Below are positions 34,305-44,411 of a stretch of 64,000 nt of DNA, in pieces (positions within the stretch are counted from its first letter, which is position 1; each line of letters starts with the position of its first letter). Source of the DNA: Marinobacter arenosus (GTDB taxonomy: Bacteria > Pseudomonadota > Gammaproteobacteria > Pseudomonadales > Oleiphilaceae); contig NZ_JAHVAO010000001.1 of assembly GCF_019264345.1 (NCBI RefSeq), positions 2,976,001-3,040,000 on the forward strand, given 5' to 3'. Made by a program: the position numbers and the translations under genes. The notes below the pieces were generated by a model. That model worked only from the letters and a program-made list of their open reading frames with translations, had not been told where the DNA came from and ran no database searches.

Positions 34305-35567
34305 ATGAATCTTACTGAACTCAAGCAGAAATCCATGCCCGAATTGCTCGATATTGCGCAAGAAATGGGCCTCGATAACCTGGCTCGTTCGCGCAAGCAG
34401 GATGTGATCTTCACCATCCTGAAGAAGCATGCCAAGAGCGGCGAAGACATCTACGGTGACGGCGTACTGGAAATTCTGCAGGACGGTTTCGGCTTCCTCC
34501 GTTCCGCCGACGCCTCGTATCTGGCCGGGCCTGATGACATTTACGTGTCGCCGAGCCAGATCCGTCGGTTCAACCTGCGCACCGGCGATACCGTTGCTGG
34601 CAAGATCCGCCCGCCGAAAGATGGGGAGCGTTATTTTGCGCTGTTGAAAGTTAACGAGATTAACTTCGACAAGCCGGACAATGCCCGTAACAAAATTCTG
34701 TTTGAAAACCTCACGCCGCTGTTCCCCGAGGAACGCCTGACCCTGGAAGCCGGAAACGGCAGTACTGAGGATCTGTCGTCTCGGGTACTGGATTTGGTGG
34801 CGCCCATCGGCAAGGGCCAGCGTGGTCTGATCGTCTCCCCGCCCAAGGCCGGTAAGACGCTGCTGATGCAGAGCATTGCCCAGTCCATCACCCGCAACAA
34901 TCCCGAGTGCCATGTCATGGTGCTGCTGATTGACGAGCGGCCTGAGGAAGTCACCGAGATGCAGCGCACCGTGCGCGGCGAGGTCATCGCCTCCACGTTT
35001 GACGAGCCGCCGGCCCGTCACGTTCAGGTCGCAGAAATGGTGATCGAGAAGGCCAAGCGTCTGGTTGAGCACAAGAAAGACGTGGTGATCCTGCTGGATT
35101 CCATCACCCGATTGGCTCGTGCCTACAACACGGTGATTCCGTCCTCTGGCAAGGTCCTGACCGGTGGTGTGGACGCCCACGCCCTGGAGAAGCCCAAGCG
35201 CTTCTTCGGTGCTGCCCGTAACGTGGAAGAAGGCGGCAGCCTGACCATCCTTGCCACGGCGCTGGTCAACACCGGCTCCAAGATGGACGAGGTGATCTAC
35301 GAGGAGTTCAAGGGTACCGGCAACATGGAGATCCATCTGGATCGCAAGATTGCCGAGAAGCGGACCTATCCGGCCATCAACATCCGCAGCTCCGGCACCC
35401 GCCGTGAAGACCTGCTGATGAGCGAGGCGGACATCCAGCGGGTCTGGATCCTGCGCAAGCTGCTGCACTCCATGGACGACGACACGGCGGCAATCGAGTT
35501 CCTGCTGGACAAGCTCAAGGACACCAAGACCAATGACGAGTTCTTCCAGTCGATGAAGCGTCGCTGA
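34305..35567 (+). CDS. rho: Transcription termination factor Rho
   Basis: Hexameric RNA helicase that terminates transcription; 420 residues, close to E. coli's 419. It shows the N-terminal helical part ([19 protein letters not shown]), the RNA-binding cold-shock-like domain ('[39 protein letters not shown]'), Walker A near residue 180 (PPKAGKTLL), '[15 protein letters not shown]' and the arginine-finger region near '[18 protein letters not shown]'. No insertions. Structured repeat element 2 follows immediately. Confidence 0.98.
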   Translation: MNLTELKQKSMPELLDIAQEMGLDNLARSRKQDVIFTILKKHAKSGEDIYGDGVLEILQDGFGFLRSADASYLAGPDDIYVSPSQIRRFNLRTGDTVAGKIRPPKDGERYFALLKVNEINFDKPDNARNKILFENLTPLFPEERLTLEAGNGSTEDLSSRVLDLVAPIGKGQRGLIVSPPKAGKTLLMQSIAQSITRNNPECHVMVLLIDERPEEVTEMQRTVRGEVIASTFDEPPARHVQVAEMVIEKAKRLVEHKKDVVILLDSITRLARAYNTVIPSSGKVLTGGVDAHALEKPKRFFGAARNVEEGGSLTILATALVNTGSKMDEVIYEEFKGTGNMEIHLDRKIAEKRTYPAINIRSSGTRREDLLMSEADIQRVWILRKLLHSMDDDTAAIEFLLDKLKDTKTNDEFFQSMKRR

Positions 35568-35616
35568 GTGTCCTGGCTGGAGGCGGATGCGACTGCGCGT
35601 CCGTCTCCGAGCTGGT

Positions 35617-35721
35617 CAGTGCCGGGGCTTCTCTCCCCGGACACGCCGTTAATACGTCCCTGTAGGCTTGGTCTTGCCATCCCTGGCAAGACACAGTCCG
35701 GGGAGAGAAGCCCCGGCACTG
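35617..35721 (-). repeat. Structured inverted-repeat element 2 with two GGA-loop hairpins
   Basis: Two perfect 26-bp arms (35617-35642 and 35696-35721) enclose 53 bp. Read on the minus strand the interior contains a perfect 9-bp hairpin with loop GGGA (35671-35692, core GCCAGGGATGGC) and then TACAGGGACGTA (35653-35664). Both present GGA in a CANGGANG context; the second matches ACANGGANGU exactly. Arm sequence is unrelated to element 1, yet layout, size and inner motifs agree. It lies between rho and ubiD, both on the + strand, so the GGA strand is antisense to its neighbours. Confidence 0.88.
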
Positions 35722-35829
35722 GTTTCCCGAACAGGTTCGCGCCACAAACTTCCTCCCCGCTGTGCACGCAGCAAAGACATCCGATAGCTTGCCAGGCCCG
35801 TAAAAAGCCCGAAACCTTCGGAGCATGCG

Positions 35830-37317
35830 ATGAAATACAACGACCTGCGAGACTTCATTGACCAGTTGGAAAAGCTGGGCGAATTGAAACGCATCTCGGT
35901 TGAAGTGGATCCCCATCTGGAAATGACGGAAATCTGTGACCGCACGTTGCGGGCGGAGGGGCCGGCGTTGCTGTTCGAAAATCCGAAGGGCTATGACATG
36001 CCAGTGCTGGCCAACCTGTTTGGCACGCCAAAGCGGGTCGCAATGGGTATGGGGCAGGAGAACGTCACCGCGCTGAGGGACATTGGCAAGCTGCTGGCGT
36101 TCCTGAAGGAGCCGGATCCCCCCAAGGGCTTTCGGGATGCCATCGAAAAGCTGCCGCTGTTCCGTCAGGTGATGCGCATGAGTCCGAAGGTACTCCGGTC
36201 CGCGCCGTGTCAGGATGTGGTGATTGAGAAAGACCGGGTGGATCTTTACCAGATTCCGGTGCAGCACTGCTGGCCGGGCGACGCCGGTCCGTTAGTCACC
36301 TGGCCGCTGGTGATTACCCGTGGGCCTCACAAGGAGCGGCAGAATCTCGGCATCTATCGGCAGCAGGTGATTGGTCGCAATCGACTGATCATGCGCTGGC
36401 TGAGCCATCGTGGTGGCGCGCTGGATTTCCAGGAGTTCCAGAAGGCCAATCCGGGGCAGCCGTACCCGGTTGCCGTGGCGTTGGGGGCGGATCCGGCTAC
36501 GATCCTCGGTGCGGTGACACCGGTGCCGGATTCTTTGTCCGAGTACGCGTTCGCAGGGCTGCTGCGGGGCAGCCGGACCGAGCTGGTGAAGGCCGGTCTG
36601 AGTGACCTGCAGGTGCCGGCCAGTGCCGAGATTGTTCTGGAAGGGTTTATCTACCCGGACGACACGGCGCCCGAGGGACCGTTCGGGGATCACACCGGTT
36701 ACTACAACGAAGTGGACGAGTTCCCGGTGTTCACGGTGGAGCGCATCACCCACCGCCGAGACCCGATTTACCACAGTACCTATACGGGGCGGCCGCCCGA
36801 TGAACCGGCGATTCTGGGCGTCGCCCTGAATGAAGTGTTCATCCCGATTCTGCAGAAACAGTTCCCGGAAATCGTGGACTTTTACTTGCCCCCCGAGGGC
36901 TGCTCCTACCGCCTTGCAGTGGTGACCATGAAGAAGCAGTACCCCGGCCATGCCAAACGGGTCATGATGGGCGTATGGTCATTTCTGCGTCAGTTCATGT
37001 ACACCAAGTTCGTCATTGTTACGGATGACGATGTGAACGCCCGGGACTGGAAAGACGTCATCTGGGCGATGACCACCAGGATGGATCCGGTCCGGGACAC
37101 CACGATGGTGGAAAACACACCGATTGATTACCTGGACTTTGCCTCGCCGGTGTCCGGACTCGGTTCCAAAATGGGGATGGACGCCACCAACAAATGGCCG
37201 GGCGAAACCGACCGCGAGTGGGGAACCCCCATCACCATGACCGACGAGGTCAAGCAGCGGGTGGATGAGCTCTGGGAGAGTCTGGCCATTGAAACTGGCT
37301 CCGCTCGCCCCGAGTGA
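35830..37317 (+). CDS. ubiD: 3-octaprenyl-4-hydroxybenzoate decarboxylase
   Basis: Prenyl-FMN-dependent decarboxylase of ubiquinone biosynthesis; 495 residues, the usual length. Family segments are '[22 protein letters not shown]', '[20 protein letters not shown]', '[20 protein letters not shown]', '[11 protein letters not shown]' and '[24 protein letters not shown]'-like residues 336-360. It requires UbiX-made prFMN; ubiX is not in the window. rho-ubiD order is conserved in pseudomonads. It overlaps nothing but ends 13 bp before the next gene. Confidence 0.96.
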   Translation: MKYNDLRDFIDQLEKLGELKRISVEVDPHLEMTEICDRTLRAEGPALLFENPKGYDMPVLANLFGTPKRVAMGMGQENVTALRDIGKLLAFLKEPDPPKGFRDAIEKLPLFRQVMRMSPKVLRSAPCQDVVIEKDRVDLYQIPVQHCWPGDAGPLVTWPLVITRGPHKERQNLGIYRQQVIGRNRLIMRWLSHRGGALDFQEFQKANPGQPYPVAVALGADPATILGAVTPVPDSLSEYAFAGLLRGSRTELVKAGLSDLQVPASAEIVLEGFIYPDDTAPEGPFGDHTGYYNEVDEFPVFTVERITHRRDPIYHSTYTGRPPDEPAILGVALNEVFIPILQKQFPEIVDFYLPPEGCSYRLAVVTMKKQYPGHAKRVMMGVWSFLRQFMYTKFVIVTDDDVNARDWKDVIWAMTTRMDPVRDTTMVENTPIDYLDFASPVSGLGSKMGMDATNKWPGETDREWGTPITMTDEVKQRVDELWESLAIETGSARPE

Positions 37318-37330
37318 TAGGGGCAGCGAT

Positions 37331-38323
37331 GTGTATCGGGTCGTTTTAACACCGTCCGGGCTAGGCTACGACGTCGGCCCCGATGACGATCTGCTCAATG
37401 CGGCGGCTCGCGCGGGAATTGATGTGCCCGCTGCCTGCCGCAATGGGGTATGTGAGATCTGTGAAGCCCGGTTAGTGCACGGGGCTGTTCTCAATACCCG
37501 AAACCAACAGAAGATTCCGGTCACCGGGCGCCTGATGATGTGCAGAAGTCGGGCGTTGGGTGACCTTGAACTGGAGATAAACGCCGTTATGGCCGCCGGA
37601 AATATTCAGCCTCGCAGATTCCAGGCAAAGGTGGTGGACGTCCGGTCCATCAGTCACGACGTCTTCCGCGTGGAGCTTCAACTGCCCCGCCGCCGGGAGT
37701 TGTCGTTCCATGCCGGCCAGTATCTGTCCGTGAACCTGCCCGATGCCGACCCTTGCTACTTTTCCATTGCCAGTAGCCCGTCTGAACAGAACATCGAGCT
37801 TCATATCCAGGCCTCCCCCGACTGGGTCTCGGCGCAGAAAGTGATTGATGCCCTGACGGCCGGCGGAGAAGTGACTCTGGAGTTGCCCCATGGCAAGGCT
37901 TGCCTCGCTGCCGCGCCGACCAAGCCCCTGTTGTTGGTGGCTGCCGGCACCGGTTTTGCGCAGATGAAGAGTCTGGTGGATTACCTGCGAAAGACGTCCT
38001 ACGATCAGCCGGTGAAGCTTTACTGGGGCGTTCGTCGCCACGAGGACATGTACCTCAGGTCCCTGGCCCAGGAATGGGAGCGGGACTGGCCGCCGTTTAC
38101 CTTTTTGCCGGTTGTCGGTGACGACGAGGATAATGACTGGGGTGGCCACCACGATCAGTTGGTGCGGGCCGTTCTGGCTTCGGGTATGGACTGGCGCAAC
38201 GTGGAAGTGCACGCCAGTGGCTCGCCCACCATGGTGTATACCCTGATGGATGCGCTGATCGAGGCAGGACTGCCGGAAGAGGCGTTCTTTTCCGACGTGC
38301 TGGAGTACGCACCCCGCAGTTGA
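37331..38323 (+). CDS. 2Fe-2S ferredoxin / flavin oxidoreductase (CDP-6-deoxy-glucoseen-reductase-like)
   Basis: 330 residues. An N-terminal plant-type [2Fe-2S] domain (about 1-90) carries the Cys pattern C-R-N-G-V-C-E-I-C with a distal Cys in LMMCRSRA. A ferredoxin-NADP reductase-type module follows, with FAD-binding 'GQYLSVNLPD...YFSIASSP' and NAD(P)-binding 'LLLVAAGTGFAQMKSL'. The GTG at 37331 is chosen because the ferredoxin domain begins there (MYRVVLTPSG); an earlier in-frame ATG lies inside ubiD. In pseudomonads a homologue also follows ubiD, which suggests an electron-transfer link to ubiquinone or flavin metabolism; the partner is unknown. Confidence 0.88.
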   Translation: MYRVVLTPSGLGYDVGPDDDLLNAAARAGIDVPAACRNGVCEICEARLVHGAVLNTRNQQKIPVTGRLMMCRSRALGDLELEINAVMAAGNIQPRRFQAKVVDVRSISHDVFRVELQLPRRRELSFHAGQYLSVNLPDADPCYFSIASSPSEQNIELHIQASPDWVSAQKVIDALTAGGEVTLELPHGKACLAAAPTKPLLLVAAGTGFAQMKSLVDYLRKTSYDQPVKLYWGVRRHEDMYLRSLAQEWERDWPPFTFLPVVGDDEDNDWGGHHDQLVRAVLASGMDWRNVEVHASGSPTMVYTLMDALIEAGLPEEAFFSDVLEYAPRS

Positions 38324-38330
38324 TCAACGA

Positions 38331-38356
38331 CCGGGCCGGGCCGATGGCCCGCCCGG
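38331..38356. terminator. GC-rich hairpin between convergent genes
   Basis: A GGGCC-rich arm and its GGCCCGCCC counterpart fold around GAT with one bulge. There is no T tract, so efficiency as an intrinsic terminator is doubtful; Rho-dependent ends are possible on both sides. Confidence 0.3.
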
Positions 38357-38365
38357 GAGTCGCCC

Positions 38366-39607
38366 TCAGGCTTTGGGCATCGGCAGTTCGGGCAGTCCGT
38401 TGTCGTTGGCCAGCCCCTGCATCATCAGCTTGATGCTGAGTTCTTCCTCGCCCATGTGGGCATTCAGTCGACTCAGTTCCGCCAGGGTTTCCCGGCTGCG
38501 GCGCAGCCGCAGGCTGGTCTCGAAGTATTCCCGGGCCTTGCCCCAGAGCTCGTTGCGAAGGCTCAGACGACCCAGCGCCAGCAAGAGTTCCGGGTTGTTC
38601 GGGCGGTCCTTGAGCCACTGTTCCGCGAGCAGCAGCTGCTCGTCCGGTTTTTGACCCTGAATGCGACCGTACAGGTTCACCAGCTCGTCACTCCAGTGAT
38701 TGCGTAAGACTTTGCGCAGCAGGGTTTCGGTCTGTGCCTCGTCACCCAGATTCGCCAGCAGGCGGGCATAGTCCCGGATGGTGAATTCGTCCCGGCGCAG
38801 GAACCCGGGCAGCTCGTCCCACAGGCGGGTCAGCGGCTCCAGTGACGCGTTCGGATCCTCTTTTTGTCGCCGGCGACAGTCGTCGGCGGCGTTCTCCAGC
38901 AAGTTGTGCCAGACGAGGCGTTGCAGTTCGTTGAACTCGTCTTCCGGCAGCACATTGCGCTTTCGCAGTTCCGGCAGCAGTTTTGACAGTTCCCGCCAGT
39001 CCTCCAGTCGAAGGTAGGTGTTTTTCAGCAGTTTGAGCACGAACGGGTGATGCGGTGATTGCTTGCGCAGGCGCACGAGGGTGGCAAGCGCCTGCTCGAG
39101 GCGGTTGCCGGCGAGCTGTAACTGCGCCTGGGTGATGCCGACCGCCATATCCGAACCGGGTGTGCTTTCAAAGGCCTTGCGCAACAGGTCGTCGACCGCC
39201 TCGTGGTCACCGGATTCGAACGAGGCCTGGGCCGCCGCGAGGTAATTGATCAGCGGGGTATCGGCGTTGCCTGCAGCCGATGTCAGCAGTTTGCGCGCCC
39301 GGGGCCAGTTGCCCTCGGCCAGGGCCAGCAGCCCCTGGGTGGTCCGCCGACGGGCACGCCGTTCATTGCCACGGGCGATCCAGCCGGCCATGACACCGGT
39401 GCTCCGGCGGAAGCGGCGAAACAGGTTGAGGCTGACGACGATCAGCGTCACCAGCACCACCAGGCAGGCAACGCCTACCCAGAAGTTGGTCTCGATCAGG
39501 TAATGGCCCAGGCTGATGCGAATGTAGCCGAGATCATACTGCAGCCCGAGTGACAGCCCGGTACCGATCAGCAGGGCGAGCAGGACGACAAGCAGCAAAC
39601 GGATCAT
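38366..39607 (-). CDS. hemY: HemY, TPR protein of the heme operon
   Basis: 413 residues. Two N-terminal membrane helices (about 1-22 and 42-65) are followed by a cytoplasmic or periplasmic TPR region (QTPLINYLAAAQASFESGD-type repeats, 'NNPELLLALGRLSLRNELWGKAREYFETSL'). It corresponds to E. coli HemY, not to protoporphyrinogen oxidase of the same name; its exact role is unsettled, perhaps a scaffold. Its start overlaps the hemX stop by 4 bp. Last gene of the operon. Confidence 0.93.
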   Translation of the reverse strand: MIRLLLVVLLALLIGTGLSLGLQYDLGYIRISLGHYLIETNFWVGVACLVVLVTLIVVSLNLFRRFRRSTGVMAGWIARGNERRARRRTTQGLLALAEGNWPRARKLLTSAAGNADTPLINYLAAAQASFESGDHEAVDDLLRKAFESTPGSDMAVGITQAQLQLAGNRLEQALATLVRLRKQSPHHPFVLKLLKNTYLRLEDWRELSKLLPELRKRNVLPEDEFNELQRLVWHNLLENAADDCRRRQKEDPNASLEPLTRLWDELPGFLRRDEFTIRDYARLLANLGDEAQTETLLRKVLRNHWSDELVNLYGRIQGQKPDEQLLLAEQWLKDRPNNPELLLALGRLSLRNELWGKAREYFETSLRLRRSRETLAELSRLNAHMGEEELSIKLMMQGLANDNGLPELPMPKA

Positions 39608-40737
39608 GAATCATCGCCTCCGTTGGCATCGGTCTCGTCGTTGCTCTGCGGTTTGGCATTGTCATTGTTGTTGGCCTGGAGTCGTCCGGCCAGGCGTTCC
39701 TTGAGCAGGTCCAGGGATTGGCTGATGTCCGGCAGCGTCGGATCGACGTTCCGGTCGGCCAACTCGGTGAGGGTGTCGGAGAGGGCAAGCACCCGCGGAT
39801 GGCTGGCGTCGTACCAGTTGTCGATGGTGTTCCTGGCCTTGGCAAGGGCCCGTTCATAAAGCGGCTGGTTGCCTCGGAGTACCGCCATTTCCGCCTCTTC
39901 CAGCATCAACTGGAGGTTCAGGCGGGCGTAGGCGCTCTGATCCGGGGACAGCAGAGGCTTGACCGGCTCATCCATGCGGCGGACCACCACCACCTGTTTC
40001 AGGGTGCTCTTGAAGGCGTCCCAACCCTCGGTCAGGGCGTTGGCATCGTCACTCGTGTCAGCGGAGTCCCCGCCCTCGTCGGCAATGAAACCCGGTGCCT
40101 GGGCATTGATCAGGGCCTGGTCGGTAAGCTGGTGGATGCTGTCGATTGCGGCTTCCAGTTGCAGGTAAAGGCCGGTGCGGTCGACGCCGGTGATGCCCTT
40201 GAGCGCGAGGATCTCTCGGGCCAGTTGTTGTCTGACCGGATACACCCCGATGTCGTCGGACTCGTTCAGCACTTCATCGGCCGCTTGCAGCGCGGACAGA
40301 GCGCCCCGGATGTCCTTCTCGATCATCAGCCGTTGGTTGGCGATCCGCAGCAGGTATTCGGCTTCCGCCAACAACCAGTCGGTTCGTGTGCGATTACCGG
40401 CTTCGAGCAATTCCCGGGCATTGTGGTCAATCTGGCGCTGCTGGGTGGCAATCAGCTCTCGCTGCGCCGCCAACTTCTGCTCCAGGGACTGCAACCGCTG
40501 GCTCTGCTGACTGCCACGATCTCCGTACAGGTCTTCCAGTTGTTCGGTGTCCTGTTGCAGGTTGGCGATGGATTGCTGAAGTGCCTGCTGGTTATTCCAC
40601 TGTTGCCAGCTCCACAGGGCCAGGGCGACGGCGAGCGCCAGTGCCAGGAAGGCAATCAGCCACACGGGCCAGAGTCGCTGGCGGGCGGGCGGTTCCTTGG
40701 AAATGGTGGCGGGCAGTTGGTCTGTTGTCTCAGTCAC
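39604..40737 (-). CDS. hemX: HemX, membrane-anchored protein of the heme operon
   Basis: 377 residues with one N-terminal membrane helix (about residues 22-43, LWPVWLIAFLALALAVALAL), a long Gln-rich coiled coil (45-120) and a helical domain typical of HemX ('WLLAEAEYLLRIANQRLMIEKDI'). Databases often call it uroporphyrinogen-III methyltransferase by proximity, but it has no SAM-binding methylase motifs; a scaffolding role with HemY is more likely. The stop overlaps hemY. Confidence 0.92.
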   Translation of the reverse strand: MTETTDQLPATISKEPPARQRLWPVWLIAFLALALAVALALWSWQQWNNQQALQQSIANLQQDTEQLEDLYGDRGSQQSQRLQSLEQKLAAQRELIATQQRQIDHNARELLEAGNRTRTDWLLAEAEYLLRIANQRLMIEKDIRGALSALQAADEVLNESDDIGVYPVRQQLAREILALKGITGVDRTGLYLQLEAAIDSIHQLTDQALINAQAPGFIADEGGDSADTSDDANALTEGWDAFKSTLKQVVVVRRMDEPVKPLLSPDQSAYARLNLQLMLEEAEMAVLRGNQPLYERALAKARNTIDNWYDASHPRVLALSDTLTELADRNVDPTLPDISQSLDLLKERLAGRLQANNNDNAKPQSNDETDANGGDDS

Positions 40738-40745
40738 GGGCGTCC

Positions 40746-41558
40746 TTACTTGGCTTTTCCGGAGCCACCGTCCTGGCCGTTCAGTTGCGCTGCAACGGTG
40801 GCCACGATGTCGTTATCGGCAAGGCTTCCTGGTATGCACGGATTCTCGAATCCCGCAACGCGCGCCTGCTCGGCGACCCGATCTGCGGGAACAATCAATA
40901 ACCTATCGTATAGATTATGGCTGCTATTCGCACATAGTGCGATGAGATTGTTCAAGGTTTCGCCCGAAAGAGTGACGATCGCTTCCGGTGCAAAGTCGCC
41001 CAGCAGCTGGTTGATATGCTCGGGCGTGTAAGCGGGCGTGATACGCCGATAGAGGGACAATACCGAGACCCGGGCACCACGTGCCTCAAGGGTTTCGCGA
41101 ATCAGTTCGCGCCCGTTCTCGCCGCGCACCAGCAGTACCCGTTCGTTGTTGACCTGAGCCAGCGAAGGCAGAGCCAGCAGGGCTTCGCTGGTCCAGCCGG
41201 AGGCCGGTTTGCGAATGCTCAGGCCCTGGCCGGCCAGAACGGCTGCGGTTCCGGCCCCGACGGCGTACCAGCGGATACCCGCCGGGACCTGCGGCCACCA
41301 GGTGTCCAGCTCGTCCAGCAACAGGCGGGCAGCGTAGGGGCTGACGGTGATGATGTGGGTGAACTGGTCGAGATCGAGGATCAGCGTACGCCGTTCCGGG
41401 GTTTCCGGCAGAGCTTCCCGTTCGATCAGGGGGAGCACCCGGGCGTCGGCGCCGGCCGCGCGAAAGCACTCGGCCAGGCGGAAGGCCTCGGGTTCCGGCC
41501 GGCAGATCAGGATCCGTCGGCCTTCGAGACGGAGGGGCTCAGCGTGGGGTGTGGCCAT
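40746..41558 (-). CDS. hemD: Uroporphyrinogen-III synthase
   Basis: Cyclises hydroxymethylbilane to uroporphyrinogen III; 270 residues, two-domain HEM4 fold. Typical segments are '[36 protein letters not shown]', '[14 protein letters not shown]' and '[19 protein letters not shown]'. The ATG at 41558 overlaps the end of hemC by 20 bp; a longer open frame upstream lies inside hemC. Confidence 0.93.
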   Translation of the reverse strand: MATPHAEPLRLEGRRILICRPEPEAFRLAECFRAAGADARVLPLIEREALPETPERRTLILDLDQFTHIITVSPYAARLLLDELDTWWPQVPAGIRWYAVGAGTAAVLAGQGLSIRKPASGWTSEALLALPSLAQVNNERVLLVRGENGRELIRETLEARGARVSVLSLYRRITPAYTPEHINQLLGDFAPEAIVTLSGETLNNLIALCANSSHNLYDRLLIVPADRVAEQARVAGFENPCIPGSLADNDIVATVAAQLNGQDGGSGKAK

Positions 41559-42480
41559 AAATTTCAGCCAGCACCTTGTCGGCACCCAGTGCCAGCAGGT
41601 CTTCGGCCAGTTCCCGGCCAAGACGTTCGCCTTCACCCCGCGGAGCCCGGCCCTCTACCCGGAAGATCTGGGTGCCGTCGACGGCACCAACCAGGCCGCG
41701 CAGCCACAGCGTGTTCTCGTCTTCAAGCAGGGCATAGGCTGCGATGGGCACCTGGCAGCCGCCTTCGAGGCGACGGTTCAGGGCCCGCTCCGCGCTCACC
41801 CGATCCCAGGTGTCCTTGTGGTTCAGCACCGCGAGCATGTCGCGCAACTCGCTGTCATCGAGCCGGCACTCGATGCCGAGGGCGCCCTGGCCCACGGCCG
41901 GCAGCGATACGGTGTCCGGCAGGCAATAGCGAATCCGGTCATGGAAGCCCAGGCGTTTCAGGCCGGAGCTGGCCAGCACGATGGCGTCGTAATCGCCGGC
42001 GTCCAGCTTGGCCAGACGGGTGTTCACATTACCCCGCAGGACCCGGATCTGCAGGTCCGGGCGATAGGCTCGCAGCTGGGCTTCGCGCCGCAGGCTGGCG
42101 GTGCCCACGACGGCACCGTCCGGGAGCGCATCGACATTGTCGTAGTTGTTGCTGACAAAGGCGTCGGTAGGATCCTCGCGTTCGCAGATGGCGACGAGGC
42201 CCAGACCTTCCGGAAACGTCATGGGGACGTCCTTCATGGAGTGCACGGCCAGATCGGCCCGACCGTCCAGCATGGCCTCTTCAAGTTCCTTCACAAACAG
42301 ACCCTTGCCGCCAATCTTGGCCAGGGGGACGTCCAGGATCTTGTCGCCCTGGGTTTTGATCTTCACCAGCTCGACCTCGACATTGTCGTTCAGGCGTTCC
42401 AGCTCGGCCTTGATGAATTCGGCCTGCCACAGTGCCAGGGCACTGCTGCGGGTTGCGATGCGAAGGGTACGTTTAGACAT
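41539..42480 (-). CDS. hemC: Hydroxymethylbilane synthase (porphobilinogen deaminase)
   Basis: Polymerises four porphobilinogens; 313 residues, identical in length to E. coli HemC. The dipyrromethane-cofactor cysteine is C242 ([12 protein letters not shown]), and the N-terminus reads [19 protein letters not shown] as in homologues, which decides the ATG at 42480 over a GTG three codons upstream. Lies 95 bp downstream of algR; overlaps hemD. Confidence 0.96.
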   Translation of the reverse strand: MSKRTLRIATRSSALALWQAEFIKAELERLNDNVEVELVKIKTQGDKILDVPLAKIGGKGLFVKELEEAMLDGRADLAVHSMKDVPMTFPEGLGLVAICEREDPTDAFVSNNYDNVDALPDGAVVGTASLRREAQLRAYRPDLQIRVLRGNVNTRLAKLDAGDYDAIVLASSGLKRLGFHDRIRYCLPDTVSLPAVGQGALGIECRLDDSELRDMLAVLNHKDTWDRVSAERALNRRLEGGCQVPIAAYALLEDENTLWLRGLVGAVDGTQIFRVEGRAPRGEGERLGRELAEDLLALGADKVLAEIYGHTPR

Positions 42481-42575
42481 GACACTCACTGCCGGTTCGG
42501 AAAATGTCCGCCAAGGTTACCTTGTGACAGCAAAAAAGTCCCGCTGGGAACGTCCGGATAACCCGAGGGGCCGTG

Positions 42576-43337
42576 CTAGCCGGGTTGGTGCTCCTGCAGC
42601 CACTGGCGAACGCCGCTGGCATGGCGCCGGCTCACCGGGAGTTCACCCCGCTCGCCCCGGAGCACCACCACGCTCTGGCCGTCCGGCGTGCGTTTGAGGG
42701 CCTGCACGAAGCGCACGCCCACGAGGGTGTGGCGGTGAATGCGCAGCAGGTGGCGCGGGTAGGTGCTCTCAAGTTCCTTCAGGGTGTAGTCGCAGATGGT
42801 TTCGCCATTGGCGTGGTGCAGGGTGACGTACTTCTGGTCGGCCTCGCAGTAAAGTATGTCCGCCAGATCAATCAGTTCGGTGCCCCGATAGGTCTTCACC
42901 GCCAGGTGTTCATCGTCCTCGGTGCTCAGTTCGGTCAGGGTCTGGAGCTGCACCCGGTTGACCCGACCGGCGCGCTCCAGGACGTCGGCCAGGGCCTCCT
43001 TGCGTACCGGTTTGAGCAGGTACGCGGTGGCCTGGACGTCGAACGCCTGGATGGCGTAGTGATCGTAGGCGGTGCAGAACACCAGGGCCGGCGGGTTAGC
43101 CATTTGCCCGAGCCGGCTCGCCGCCTCCATGCCGTCCATGCCCGGCATGCGGATGTCCAGCAGCAGGATGTCCGGTTCCAGGTCCGCGATCTGCTTCAGG
43201 GCGGCGTTGCCGTCCGCCGCCTCGCCGCAGACCCGGTAGCCGGGGAGGGCTTCCACCAGACGACGCAAACGTTCACGCGCCAGTGGTTCATCGTCGGCGA
43301 TCAGGATGCTGCGGGTGGATGAGGGGCTGTTGGGCAT
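42576..43337 (-). CDS. algR: LytTR response regulator AlgR
   Basis: 253 residues: receiver domain (5-125) with acidic pair D15-D16, phospho-acceptor D61 (ILLLDIRMPGMDG), T/S in VFCTAYDHYA and Lys in AYLLKPVRKEAL, then a LytTR DNA-binding domain (145-248; 'LIDLADILYCEADQKYVTLHHANGE', 'LLRIHRHTLVGVRFV'). In Pseudomonas AlgR controls alginate, twitching motility and c-di-GMP genes. algZ lies directly upstream and the heme genes downstream, the same order as in Pseudomonas. Confidence 0.93.
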   Translation of the reverse strand: MPNSPSSTRSILIADDEPLARERLRRLVEALPGYRVCGEAADGNAALKQIADLEPDILLLDIRMPGMDGMEAASRLGQMANPPALVFCTAYDHYAIQAFDVQATAYLLKPVRKEALADVLERAGRVNRVQLQTLTELSTEDDEHLAVKTYRGTELIDLADILYCEADQKYVTLHHANGETICDYTLKELESTYPRHLLRIHRHTLVGVRFVQALKRTPDGQSVVVLRGERGELPVSRRHASGVRQWLQEHQPG

Positions 43338-43346
43338 GTCCGGAGA

Positions 43347-44411
43347 TCAGGTCCTTGTGGTCGATGCGGTTTGCGAGTTGGCGCTCTGGCGCGGCAGTCG
43401 CAGCGTCACCGTGTAGATGTCGTTCTGGTGGCTGTGTTTGAGCACTGCAGGCTCGCCAAACAGGGCCTGCAGCCGCAACTGGATGTTTGCCAGGGCCATG
43501 CGGTTGCCTTCGTGCTGACGGTCGTTGTGATCCGGTTTCGGATTCTGAACCAGCAAGTATACAAAATCGCCCCGGGCCTGTGCCTCCACGCGCACGGTGC
43601 CGCCGTCGGGTCTGGGCTGGATGCCATGGTAGATAGCATTCTCCACCAGTGGCTGCAGGGTCAGGGGTGGGATGGCCTGTTGTTCCAGTCCGGGTTCGAT
43701 GTGCCAGTCAAGGGTCAGGCGATCGCCCAGGCGCAGGGCCTCGATGGCCAGGTAGCGCTGGCACAGATCCAGCTCCCTGGACAAAGGGATCAGCTGGTCG
43801 ACGGTGCGCAGGCTGGCGCGAAAGAGTTCCGAGAGATCGAGTACCGCCTCTTCGGCCTGGTCGGGGTTGACCGCAATCAGGCTGGCGATGGTGTTCATGC
43901 TGTTGAACAGGAAGTGAGGCTGGATACGCGCCTGCAGGGCGGTCAGATGGGACTGCATTTCGGCTTCGCGCTGTTGTTGCCACTGGTGCTGGAGGTAGAA
44001 GTAGCGCAGCACCATTAACGCGATCAGCAGGGCCAGCAGCAGTTTCTTGGCAATGCCCTGCCAGACCGCAACCCCGGCCTGGGGATGCAGGACGCTGTCG
44101 GCGAACAGACTGAAGGCCAGCACATCCAGCAGAACGATGGCAACGATGCTGAGCGTGGCCCGGGCCACCGACATTCTTGCCAGCCGTTGCCGGAGCAGGC
44201 AGATCAGGGCGGCACTGGTGAGCGTGGTCCACTGAACAAACAGTGACAGCAGGCCAAAGTAGTTCCAGTCGATCCAGCCTGCGTTTGCCTGAACGATCGC
44301 CAGCACCAGAACCAGCAGTTCGCTGGTGATCAGGAGCATGAATACGGCCCGCACCCGGCACAGGTCCGGAACGAAGAACTCGTTGACTGCTACACCTTTG
44401 TCGCCGTTCAG
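43347..44411 (-). CDS. algZ: Sensor histidine kinase AlgZ/FimS, probable CTG start
   Basis: LytS-family membrane kinase, partner of AlgR. After a short cytoplasmic N-terminus come four to five membrane helices (about residues 24-140) and a His_kinase domain with H166 (QARIQPHFLFNSMNT), followed by an ATPase domain with 'LTLQPLVENAIYHGI' and 'GNRMALANIQLRLQALFG'. The first GTG in frame (44354) would cut off the family N-terminus N-E-F-F-V-P-D-L-C-R. The frame extends upstream to a stop without ATG, GTG or TTG, but a CTG at 44411 stands 6 nt after a strong AAAGGAG (44418-44424). That start gives 354 residues, close to Pseudomonas AlgZ. Confidence 0.88.
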   Translation of the reverse strand: MNGDKGVAVNEFFVPDLCRVRAVFMLLITSELLVLVLAIVQANAGWIDWNYFGLLSLFVQWTTLTSAALICLLRQRLARMSVARATLSIVAIVLLDVLAFSLFADSVLHPQAGVAVWQGIAKKLLLALLIALMVLRYFYLQHQWQQQREAEMQSHLTALQARIQPHFLFNSMNTIASLIAVNPDQAEEAVLDLSELFRASLRTVDQLIPLSRELDLCQRYLAIEALRLGDRLTLDWHIEPGLEQQAIPPLTLQPLVENAIYHGIQPRPDGGTVRVEAQARGDFVYLLVQNPKPDHNDRQHEGNRMALANIQLRLQALFGEPAVLKHSHQNDIYTVTLRLPRQSANSQTASTTRT

